Shown piece by piece: positions 38,332 through 45,205 of a stretch of 61,153 nucleotides of DNA. The position numbers were made by a program, and so were the translations under genes. The notes beneath the pieces were generated by a model. The model did no database searches and was not told the DNA's origin. It was given only the letters and a program-made list of their open reading frames with translations. This stretch comes from a virus. Each line of letters starts with the position of its first letter. Positions within the stretch are counted from its first letter, which is position 1. The stretch is taken from positions 1-61,153 of IMG/VR virus record IMGVR_UViG_3300009788_000013; one strand, 5' to 3'.

Positions 38332-38826
38332 TTACTCTCCTTCCTCGGCCTCTTGCTCGGCCCCTTCTTCTTCTCCTTCCTCGGCCTCTCCGAGCTTCTG
38401 CTGCTGCGGCGCCCGTGATGTCAGCAGAATGCATTTGGCTGGCACATAGCCAACCGTTCCGAGGTACTCCTCGACGACACCTGCGATTGCAGCAGCAGTT
38501 GAGACGACAAATGACAGTGATACCTTCCCATCGTCCCCGCGCTTTACTTTGAATGTTTTCGCCTCACTCGCCTCAAACTGGATACTGTGTTGCGCCAGCT
38601 CTTTCGTCGGTGTGACTGTCACGCGGGCAAGCCGCAGCGAGTTAGACAGTTTCGCGGACTGCCATTCATCGTCCGAGGCGAACAACTTTCCGCAGTCAAG
38701 CTGCTTCGCTAAAGCTTTGGTCAAATCTCCTGTGATGTGCAAGCGGTTGAACCTAGTTCCACTCCGCTCATCAAGCACTGTTCGGTTGTGCCGAATGTTC
38801 GCATTGTTGATTGTGATAGTTGCCAT
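38332..38826 (-). CDS. SSB-like protein with acidic C-terminal tail
   Basis: The 164-residue protein has a beta-rich core (TITINNANIRHNRT; FNRLHITGDLTKAL; IQFEASEAKTFKVKRGDDGKVSLSFVV). The tail is almost all Glu/Gly (last 20 residues), as in single-stranded DNA-binding proteins whose acidic tip recruits partners. It lies between RecT and RuvC. I infer an SSB analogue; no OB-fold motif can be proven by eye. Confidence 0.5.
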   Translation of the reverse strand: MATITINNANIRHNRTVLDERSGTRFNRLHITGDLTKALAKQLDCGKLFASDDEWQSAKLSNSLRLARVTVTPTKELAQHSIQFEASEAKTFKVKRGDDGKVSLSFVVSTAAAIAGVVEEYLGTVGYVPAKCILLTSRAPQQQKLGEAEEGEEEGAEQEAEEGE

Positions 38827-38834
38827 AGGTTTCC

Positions 38835-39422
38835 TTAGGTTTGCTTGGGTTTGCGTTTCGGTAAGTCGTCATCCTCGATCTCTTGGTACTCTGGAGCTAC
38901 ATATTCCGGATCAAGCGGCTTGTCGTCCTCTGGATCGAATTCTACATCGACCACCTGAGCCGTTGGTTCTCCACGTTCGAAGGCATTATCTACCTCGATG
39001 GCCCCTGTGATCCTTCGGTGGTTTCGTGGGATCGTGTGAAATTGCCGTTTCACAATACTTTTCATATACATCCTCTCGCCCCACGAAAACCATGGGCCAT
39101 CTTGGCGCTTGAGTTTCGCCGTAGCCATCTCTCTGATCTTGATCAGTTCCACTGCCCATACTGGCTTTACTGGCCAGATGACACCAGAGGTAAGCCTGGT
39201 GCGACAATACCCCGCAATCACTCCATCGGTGAGATCGGCTGGGTTTGGCGGTGCCTGGGGATCATGCTCTGCAATGCCATTACGGAAGGAATATTCTTCG
39301 CCCTCATAGACGAGGAATGGTTCCGTATAGCTGAGCACGCCATCCTGATAAGCTATCGTGATCAGGCCCTTGTAGTCATAGATCAGCGTACAGACGTTTT
39401 TGCCGCTCGATTTAAACGGCAC
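38835..39422 (-). pseudogene. recT: RecT-like recombinase, C-terminal part (frameshifted)
   Basis: The frame from GTG 39422 (PFKSSGKNVCTLIYDYKGL) carries the central RecT core, including the DYKGLITIAYQDG strand and the basic YMKSIVKRQFHTIP region, and ends in an acidic tail. RecT normally has the preceding 80-90 residues in the same chain; here they are in the overlapping frame at 39383-39685. Removing one base of shift restores AILVPFKSSG exactly. Either a real frameshift, a programmed one or a sequence error. Confidence 0.7.
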
Positions 39423-39685
39423 AAGATGGCTTCGTTCGGGCCGATCTCCAGTCCGTCACGATAGCAAGTTGCCAGTGCATTGAAAACCGACATCGTTGTA
39501 CATCCAGCGATCTGATAGTTCCGCCGGATAGCATTCTCTAGGGCCATCTTGATCCGTCGCTTTTCGCACGGTTTCTCCATCACCGCCACGATTGCTAGAT
39601 AGTTCTTATCGAGATAGTCAACCAAACGCGCTTTGCCCTTCAGTGTCAAAGCTGTTGAGGAGCTGCTATTCTGCTTTGTCGCCAT
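39383..39685 (-). pseudogene. recT: RecT-like recombinase, N-terminal part (frameshifted)
   Basis: This 100-residue frame has the RecT N-terminal layout (YLDKNYLAIVAVMEKPCEKRR; CTTMSVFNALATCYRDGLEIGP). It then runs out of frame after GPNEAIL, ending in an unrelated CRLNRAAKTSVR. The continuation is in the -1 frame at 38835-39422. RecT anneals single strands with its exonuclease partner, which is present at 40830-41468. Confidence 0.7.
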
Positions 39686-39905
39686 CAGTAATTTCCTCCA
39701 AGGATAGACAGGGCGGAATACAGTCGTTGTTGATGAGTGATCCTCCTATCGCTAGACATGCCTCACTACGGAGGCGAAGAGCATTCAATTCCGCCTGGTG
39801 GTCAAGCCGGCAACCAAGGTGTCCCGCTGTAAACGTGAGCATCACTACGACGATAATCGTTAAGGCAACCCCGGTGTCATTGCCTGTCCATGTTTCCTCA
39901 GTCAT
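39666..39905 (-). CDS. 79-aa single-pass membrane protein
   Basis: From ATG 39905 (MTEETWTGNDTGVAL) a hydrophobic helix (ALTIIVVVMLTFTAGHL) is followed by a soluble, Cys-containing region (LRLRSEACLAIGG; CIPPCLSLEE). It overlaps the next gene and lies in the recombination operon. The function of a membrane protein here is unknown. Confidence 0.5.
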   Translation of the reverse strand: MTEETWTGNDTGVALTIIVVVMLTFTAGHLGCRLDHQAELNALRLRSEACLAIGGSLINNDCIPPCLSLEEITDGDKAE

Positions 39906-40095
39906 CAGCCTTTTCCTCCACCGGATCAGTGAAATGATCCTCAAGTGCTTTCATAATATCGCTCGTGCTGTAACCTTTGTCTTCTCCAGCAGCGACGAGC
40001 AATCCGGTATCGCCAAACAGATATAGCGCCCACGATAACTTGTCCTTGTTCTTAACGACATTAAGAATATAGGACTTCTGTTTCACTTTATCCAT
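39898..40095 (-). CDS. 65-aa hypothetical protein
   Basis: A small, mixed alpha/beta protein (KQKSYILNVVKNKDKLSWALYLF; GYSTSDIMKALEDHF) with an acidic tail. It may assist recombination proteins. It overlaps the membrane protein gene by eight bases. Confidence 0.5.
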   Translation of the reverse strand: MDKVKQKSYILNVVKNKDKLSWALYLFGDTGLLVAAGEDKGYSTSDIMKALEDHFTDPVEEKADD

Positions 40096-40104
40096 CTCAT
40101 CTCC

Positions 40105-40833
40105 TTATCTGAATCTCAGGTGCCCAGACTGATAAGCTGTCAGGCCGGGAATTGAGTCTGTGCCCTTCGTGGATTTCGCCCACTGGTTTATGGCGACTTG
40201 ATCGACTTTCACGAACGTCCACGGTGCGGCCCCCTTGGCTATTGCCGTTACCAACTGGGCCAATGATCGTCTTTGCTCCGTCTCAGTATCTCCGGTGAGC
40301 CGTGCCATCCACGGTTTAGCTGTGGATATCCCCTTCGGAGCAGGCGGCGGTACAACAGTTGGCGTTATGATCGGCTCGTCTCGCATCTGTTGGCGCAGAA
40401 CCTTCACATCGTCCTTATCAGCGCCTTCCTTCTTCGCTGCTGCTGCCGCTCGGCGGATTTCCAGATCACGGGCTTTCTGTGCCTCCTCATCGATCTTGCG
40501 TTGCTTCTCTCTGGCGATACGCTGCATCTCAGCCTCGTATGTCATGATCTGGTTAGCAACACTTCTGCCTGCCTGATCGAGTGGATGCAGCATCTCATCG
40601 CGCTTTGCCACCGTGCCCTTCCACGCCCGGTATGCGAGCGCTACAGGCCCAGAGCTTTTGTCATCCCAGTATTGCTTCACAGCCTTTTTCAGCTGGGAGA
40701 TTTCCTTGCCAACACCAGCCGCGAATTCGTAGCTAACGTGAGAGGTGATCTCTATGCTCAGTGCACGTGTTACGAGATCTGTGCTTTTGGTTTCCAGTCT
40801 AGCGACTGGTAATACTTCTGTGCTCATACTCAT
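40105..40833 (-). CDS. Helical protein of the RecT/exonuclease module
   Basis: The 242-residue protein has a coiled-coil core (MTYEAEMQRIAREKQRKIDEE and onward; KARDLEIRRAAAAAKKEG) and a C-terminal globular part (QRRSLAQLVTAIAKGAAPWTFVKVDQVAINQWAK). This family is common next to RecB-like nucleases and RecT in phages, but its function is unknown. It is coupled to the nuclease gene by ATGA. Confidence 0.6.
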   Translation of the reverse strand: MSMSTEVLPVARLETKSTDLVTRALSIEITSHVSYEFAAGVGKEISQLKKAVKQYWDDKSSGPVALAYRAWKGTVAKRDEMLHPLDQAGRSVANQIMTYEAEMQRIAREKQRKIDEEAQKARDLEIRRAAAAAKKEGADKDDVKVLRQQMRDEPIITPTVVPPPAPKGISTAKPWMARLTGDTETEQRRSLAQLVTAIAKGAAPWTFVKVDQVAINQWAKSTKGTDSIPGLTAYQSGHLRFR

Positions 40834-41468
40834 CTCCTATACCTTGCTTCGTAGATTTTGAGACAGGCCATCCAAACCTGCACGTCTTGTTCCCAGGAGT
40901 TCTGGTACCATGGCCCCTCAATCTTCGCTCCGTCTGGCGTCAGGCCGACTGCGACGCGAGCGAACTTCCTGTGCTCAGGAAAACATAATAGATATGCGGT
41001 GAGTTGATAGCGAGTCCACCATGAAGGGGTCCCAGTCTTAATCTCTCGGAGAGCTGGATAGTCATGATCTTTGATAGTGATCATACCGAGATCATCCAGC
41101 CGCCCTGCGTAGCGGTAGAGGGGATGCATGATCTTAACCTCTTGCGCCAGCGATCGCCAGTTGTGCCGCTCGCGGAATTCCCGATCAGCATTGAGGTATG
41201 GTTGATCCTGCTGGCGGATGCTGGTTTCATCGAGATCGCCCTCTTGATCCAGCGCGATGGCCAGATGCACCCGGGTACCCCGGCGCATGGCGATTTTAGA
41301 ATCAGCAGTCCAGTCATATTTCATCCCGGCTGCCGCCAGAATTTGAGTCACCGAGGCAAGGGGATCGCCAGTCTGGGGATCTCGGTACCGGTGATCTTTC
41401 GATTCGAAATCTGGTTTAGGAGGTAGAGCGATCTGGAACTCCCCCACCGTTAACGTTGCCGCTGCCAT
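40830..41468 (-). CDS. PD-(D/E)XK exonuclease, RecT partner
   Basis: The 212-residue protein shows the RecB-family nuclease order: RGTRVHLAIALD (His, about residue 68), YRYAGRLDDLGMI (Asp, about 122), YPALREIKTGTPS (ExK, about 142) and WTRYQLTAYLLCF (QxxxY, about 155). Such enzymes resect double-strand ends for RecT-mediated annealing. Located two genes upstream of recT. Confidence 0.75.
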   Translation of the reverse strand: MAAATLTVGEFQIALPPKPDFESKDHRYRDPQTGDPLASVTQILAAAGMKYDWTADSKIAMRRGTRVHLAIALDQEGDLDETSIRQQDQPYLNADREFRERHNWRSLAQEVKIMHPLYRYAGRLDDLGMITIKDHDYPALREIKTGTPSWWTRYQLTAYLLCFPEHRKFARVAVGLTPDGAKIEGPWYQNSWEQDVQVWMACLKIYEARYRR

Positions 41469-41667
41469 TGAGTGTTTGCCTTATATTGCCGCGATTGAAT
41501 CCCAGGCCCGTCATAATCGTTTCTTCGGCCTCCGCCTGGGCGCCACATGCTCGGCAGATGCGCTGAGCGAAACCGATAGGAGCCGAGAGCACAACTCTCC
41601 TCGTGGTGCCACCACCGCACAGGCACAGCGCCTCATTCGCTCGGATCATCTGCCTCGTATCCGTCAT
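41416..41667 (-). CDS. 83-aa zinc-finger-like protein
   Basis: CLCGGG (about residue 15) and CRACGA (about 38) form a CxC/CxxC site around an RRVVLSAPIGFAQRI strand-helix. The rest is Gly/Asn-rich. It overlaps the nuclease gene by 53 bases. A regulatory or structural zinc protein is likely. Confidence 0.5.
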   Translation of the reverse strand: MTDTRQMIRANEALCLCGGGTTRRVVLSAPIGFAQRICRACGAQAEAEETIMTGLGFNRGNIRQTLNGSGNVNGGGVPDRSTS

Positions 41668-41809
41668 CTGCTAGTTTTTTCAACACTGCTTCAGTTAACC
41701 ATGCTCGCTTCGATTGTCCGCTGTCCTCGACGGCGCGCTGCACGAGCGCCCAGAGTTCCTCCGAAATCTGAAACATTAGAGCTGGCCGTCCGCGACTCGT
41801 TCGATGCAA
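41633..41809 (-). CDS. Ribbon-helix-helix-like regulator, first gene of TU1
   Basis: The protein has a ribbon-helix-helix pattern: a strand RPALMFQIS, helix ELWALVQRAVEDSGQ and helix SKRAWLTEAVLKKLADDG. RHH proteins bind DNA through the strand. The ORF extends to ATG 41827, but that codon overlaps the -10 box. TTG 41809 lies at the predicted transcription start; ATG 41776 would cut the strand. It heads the replication operon and may autoregulate. Confidence 0.6.
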   Translation of the reverse strand: MHRTSRGRPALMFQISEELWALVQRAVEDSGQSKRAWLTEAVLKKLADDGYEADDPSE

Positions 41810-41815
41810 AAAACC

Positions 41816-41844
41816 ATTATATAACATCTGGCGAAAATTGTCTA
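41816..41844 (-). promoter_or_regulatory. Strong sigma70-type promoter of TU1
   Basis: TAGACA (41844-41839), 17-base spacer and TATAAT (41821-41816) on the minus strand make the best sigma70 match in the window. Its -10 region (GTTATATAATGG) is shared with the TU6 promoter. It would drive the recombination and replication genes early. Confidence 0.7.
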
Positions 41845-41879
41845 GAGGATTCTGAAACGGGCGATCGATCAGATGGAGA

Positions 41880-41941
41880 GAGGGCCGCTAAGGGTTCCAG
41901 GATCGCCCCTACGGGGCTTCTGCACTCCTGGTGATGGGATT
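41880..41941 (-). terminator. Operon-boundary element (copy F), nested hairpin
   Basis: Two nested stems: CCAGGA (41897-41902) / TCCTGG (41926-41931) around GCCCC-TAC-GGGGC (41905-41917). It begins ten bases after the TAG of the last tail-operon gene and shares CAGGATCGCCC and GGCTTCTG with other copies. It would end TU7 and separates it from the TU1 promoter. Confidence 0.55.
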
Positions 41942-42178
41942 CTATGGCCTGATCAGGCGAGCGCCACAGGGCCGATTCTCGGCTGTTCGGCATCTCAGCT
42001 CATCTCGGTACAGCAATCTGATCTCAAGATTCCGAGTCTGATCCCTGATCCGATTCCAGCGGTTAACACGATCCAACCGCCACTGCCGCATGTAGACCCG
42101 GCGCCGGCATTTGCGGCAATCGCCACAGCAACAAGTGGCCAATCGGCCCCCTGGTGGATTCCGTCTACCGCCCCTCAT
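41942..42178 (-). CDS. Cys-cluster (CCCGDCRKC) basic protein
   Basis: The 78-residue protein has a CCCGDCRKCRRR cluster near residue 16 followed by QWRLDRVNRW, like the CECGTCPKCKNR/WRAK region of the 21297-21587 protein, and is Arg-rich throughout. Probably nucleic-acid binding. It is the last gene of TU7, coupled by ATGA to the upstream gene. Confidence 0.5.
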   Translation of the reverse strand: MRGGRRNPPGGRLATCCCGDCRKCRRRVYMRQWRLDRVNRWNRIRDQTRNLEIRLLYRDELRCRTAENRPCGARLIRP

Positions 42179-42639
42179 CGCTGGTAGTGGAAATCAAGCA
42201 CATCACCCTCTCTCGGAATGTTGCCGCCCAAAAACGTCACCGTCTGGCCAGCGATTTCCCAATCCTCACCGGGTACCAGATTTAATCCGTTTCGGCTGAT
42301 ACTGAGAGATCCAGTGATGGGAGGATTCATCAACACCCAGGATGCCTGCGGCCTCAGCACCACCTCAGCCCGTTTCACCCACACTGCTGGAGCCGCTCCG
42401 GTCACCAGCAATAGAAGCTGGCCATCAACATCCGCGATTTCGAGACCAGTACCCGGCCCCACCTTCCCCCAGCCAGTCAAGCCCCGGTAGCTGATCATCA
42501 CACAATCGCCCGGGCAGGGGAGGATTTGACTGCCGTTGAGCTGAGTGTCACCAATCACCGGCACTACAATAAACAGCACTGAGAGGATGATCACAAGCCA
42601 AAACCAACCAAACCAACCAAACCAATTGTAGGTGTTCAT
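42175..42639 (-). CDS. 154-aa secreted or membrane-anchored protein
   Basis: The N-terminus is a Trp/Phe-rich membrane helix (FWLVIILSVLFIVVPVIGD) followed by a beta-rich extracytoplasmic domain with a Cys pair (ILPCPGDCVM), VWVKRAEVVLRP and a final DVLDFHYQR. It lies after the tail-fibre genes, where lysis genes usually are. A role in lysis or in the cell envelope is possible. No catalytic motif seen. Confidence 0.5.
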   Translation of the reverse strand: MNTYNWFGWFGWFWLVIILSVLFIVVPVIGDTQLNGSQILPCPGDCVMISYRGLTGWGKVGPGTGLEIADVDGQLLLLVTGAAPAVWVKRAEVVLRPQASWVLMNPPITGSLSISRNGLNLVPGEDWEIAGQTVTFLGGNIPREGDVLDFHYQR

Positions 42640-42667
42640 TAATGCTATCCTTTCCGAACCGCCTTAT

Positions 42668-42904
42668 TTAGAAATTCGGTGGCTTCGTCTTCGGGATGGG
42701 TGGCCTCATCTCGGGATGTGAGTATTCTTTCTGCTTGTCGAGCTTTGAAGTGGCGGCACCCCACATCGACCGAAGCACAAGTGTCATTCCCGCTGTGGTT
42801 AACTCACGGCCATACGCCATCCCGAGGTACTCTTCTGCTTGGCCTCCAATCACAAACAGTAGACCGACGAAAATATGACCACCTGGTGTGTTTAGCCAAT
42901 TCAT
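42668..42904 (-). CDS. 78-aa membrane protein, holin candidate
   Basis: From ATG 42904 (MNWLNTPGGHIFVGLLF), preceded by AAGGAGG, there is a hydrophobic segment (GGHIFVGLLFVIGG) and a second weaker one, then a charged Pro-rich tail. The size, membrane segment and position after fibre genes fit a holin, but only by pattern. Confidence 0.45.
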   Translation of the reverse strand: MNWLNTPGGHIFVGLLFVIGGQAEEYLGMAYGRELTTAGMTLVLRSMWGAATSKLDKQKEYSHPEMRPPIPKTKPPNF

Positions 42905-42933
42905 GGAGCACCTCCTTATCCGCAGCTTCACCT

Positions 42934-43473
42934 TCACTGTGGGACAGCGAGCATCGTATATTCCACGCAGCCTCCGCCACCTGGCACAGAAACGAACGTC
43001 GGAAGCAGATCACCGGGTAGCTTCTCCTCCGGTGGCGCATGCCGTGCTGTGAGTGTTGTAGCTAGGCGAATCACCCCAGCGCCGATGACAGGTAAGGTGC
43101 GCTGCCATTTCGCCGCGGGCTGCCAGATCGCATCGCCCGCAACGAGAGCGGACAGCACCCAGCCCCCAGCCTCGGCAATAGATAATACAATTCGAGGTGC
43201 GCTCATCTGTTTCGATTTGGCGAGTGTCCTCTGGATCACCGAGAATCCAGCAGGTGACAACCCCTGTACAGCCGCCGCATTCCTTATCAGTCCGGAGTGG
43301 AAATCAGAATCTACCTCCGACTTATTGCAGAGGAGTACAAGGTAGGCGTCGAATCCTCCCCATTGTCCCTGAGCGGAGAACTGTATCGTAATATTCTCCT
43401 GTGCTATCAGTGGTGCGAGGCACAACAGAAGTGCGAGTAACAGTCTCACAATCAGCCCCCGATCGGTACCCAC
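42934..43473 (-). CDS. 179-aa protein with signal peptide
   Basis: Residues 8-25 (IVRLLLALLLCLAPLIAQ) form a typical Sec signal with an AQE cleavage region. The mature part includes a Cys, helical and small-residue-rich segments (PRIVLSIAEAGGWVLSALVAG) and a C-terminal GGGGCVEY. It is exported. It could be a lysis or surface-exclusion factor; I see no endolysin motif. Confidence 0.5.
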   Translation of the reverse strand: MGTDRGLIVRLLLALLLCLAPLIAQENITIQFSAQGQWGGFDAYLVLLCNKSEVDSDFHSGLIRNAAAVQGLSPAGFSVIQRTLAKSKQMSAPRIVLSIAEAGGWVLSALVAGDAIWQPAAKWQRTLPVIGAGVIRLATTLTARHAPPEEKLPGDLLPTFVSVPGGGGCVEYTMLAVPQ

Positions 43474-43988
43474 ATTTTGCGATATACTAGCGTCCCGAGA
43501 CGGCCAATAATGATGAACACATACTCCTTGCCATCCTTCATCGCATGAGTACCAGGGTGAACGGTATTAGTCGGGCCGGTGTAGTAGCTGCCAGTTCCGT
43601 CATCGACTGCGAAACCAAAAGCTACGATACCATCGGGTAACGTCGGCTTCACTGGAGGGCTATAAGGCTCGGCTACCAACTCCGGACCTTCGATAACACG
43701 CGGTTCACCTTCTCCCGCATCCTCGATATACAGATAGTGGAGCATTTGCGGAGGTTGGGGTATTGGAAACCGTTTTCCTTTTTCAAAGAAGTTGCGCTCC
43801 CAATTCGAGACGGCCCGTAGAAAGTGCTGTCGCCTGTTGTGGTTGTGCCTATCCTCCATCTCCTGGAGTTGCCGGATCGCAGCAGCCCGAACCACGTTGG
43901 CGTCGAAGATTGAACCGGGCACGTCAAGGATGGTCCTGATGGTACTATTAGCCGTCGTTGCTTTCTTCTCTCTAGTCTTAGTTGCCAT
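43452..43988 (-). CDS. 178-aa structural-region protein
   Basis: The protein has a basic N-terminus (KTREKKATTANSTIRT), a helical section (VVRAAAIRQLQEMEDRHNHNRR) and a beta-rich C-terminus (IVAFGFAVDDGTGSYYTGP; YVFIIIGRLGTLVYRK). It follows the propeller protein. Possibly a tail-fibre assembly or attachment factor; no family recognised. Confidence 0.45.
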   Translation of the reverse strand: MATKTREKKATTANSTIRTILDVPGSIFDANVVRAAAIRQLQEMEDRHNHNRRQHFLRAVSNWERNFFEKGKRFPIPQPPQMLHYLYIEDAGEGEPRVIEGPELVAEPYSPPVKPTLPDGIVAFGFAVDDGTGSYYTGPTNTVHPGTHAMKDGKEYVFIIIGRLGTLVYRKMWVPIGG

Positions 43989-43995
43989 GGTGATC

Positions 43996-45204
43996 CTATT
44001 GTATCGAATATCGTGATGCTGTTGCAGCTCTCGTCAATTCGATGAGATCGTAGGTTGGATTGCCGCTTAAGCCGTCCTGCCAAATCAAGCCAATCCCATC
44101 TGGGGTTGGGGCAGCATGGAGATAGGCTAAAGACTCCGATGCACCGAAGGCTCGATGCAGTACTGGATCAGTCCACGAGGGCGGGCTACCGAGCACGCGC
44201 CTGCTGTAGTAGATTTTATCTGGCGTATCATGAGATGTCCAGACGGCATACAGATCCTCTGGTGCACCAAAAGCAACCGCTGATATGGTGGCAATCTTGC
44301 TCCCCATCACGCCAGGATTGTATTCTGGGCTGGTGGCAAACTGCTCGATCGTCCATGTCGGATTGCGGTTCTCCTCAGCGACAGCCATTACCAGGTGCCC
44401 GCCTGTCTGAGCATAGGGGAAGGCGATTAGAAGATTATCGACCGACGCATCCTCCTCGAAATAGGACGTGGGAGCCCCCACCGTCGCAACGACACCAGTT
44501 GTAGCGCCAGCCTCCAGATCAGCAGTAGCAAGAGTCTGTAGCGTTTGGTTCCCCAGCACGGGCGACCATGTTTGCTGTAGAATATCTCCATCAGGTGTCC
44601 CAAGGAAGACATGTACCCGATCTATCACAGAGCCGTGGATGCGAACTGCTAGACTCCCGATCATCGCATGAGATTTAGCATGGCCTGATCCGTGCTCTAC
44701 CGCCGATCCCCAGGTGTCACTGTCATAACCATAGGATGATCTATAGATACGTTGCAGCCCCCCGACATCCGCCCCCCGATGAAATACGTCGAAACCGGCT
44801 GGATTGGAGTTCTTGAAAATGCTCCATTTCCGTGGAAGCAACGAGCCAGCAGTAACTGGTACTGGCCCATTCAGCAATTCTGTCGCTCCACCGGCGAGCC
44901 AACCGTTACCGAATCTCCACACTTCAAGTTCACCGCTAACAACTTCGTGGAGCACAGCCTGAATCGGCGGCCCCCTTTTAGTTACTCCTATCAAACTGAG
45001 ATTTGCTGCCGAAGAAATTGTAGAACCAATAGCTACCCAAGTCAGGCCCCCGTCTTTACTCCTCCATGTTTCCAGTTTGAGTGATGACTTGTCTAGGAAA
45101 ACAGTCCATAAAGCTCCTGAGTCGTACCAGAGGGAAGCATCTAGGGCAAATGAAGGGAATACTATTCCATTCGCGCCATCGATCTGAACAGGAGTGAATG
45201 CCAT
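43996..45204 (-). CDS. Beta-propeller (BNR/Asp-box) tail protein
   Basis: The 402-residue protein has an Asp-box WRSKDGGLTWVAIG near residue 50 and a run of similar blades (SIFKNSNPAGFDVFHRG; RVHVFLGTPDGDIL; DLYAVWTSHDTPDKIYYSR; TPDGIGLIWQDG) typical of sialidase-like six-bladed propellers. It probably binds a surface sugar; catalytic residues for hydrolysis cannot be assigned. It lies among tail tip and fibre genes. Confidence 0.6.
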   Translation of the reverse strand: MAFTPVQIDGANGIVFPSFALDASLWYDSGALWTVFLDKSSLKLETWRSKDGGLTWVAIGSTISSAANLSLIGVTKRGPPIQAVLHEVVSGELEVWRFGNGWLAGGATELLNGPVPVTAGSLLPRKWSIFKNSNPAGFDVFHRGADVGGLQRIYRSSYGYDSDTWGSAVEHGSGHAKSHAMIGSLAVRIHGSVIDRVHVFLGTPDGDILQQTWSPVLGNQTLQTLATADLEAGATTGVVATVGAPTSYFEEDASVDNLLIAFPYAQTGGHLVMAVAEENRNPTWTIEQFATSPEYNPGVMGSKIATISAVAFGAPEDLYAVWTSHDTPDKIYYSRRVLGSPPSWTDPVLHRAFGASESLAYLHAAPTPDGIGLIWQDGLSGNPTYDLIELTRAATASRYSIQ

Positions 45205-45205
45205 G

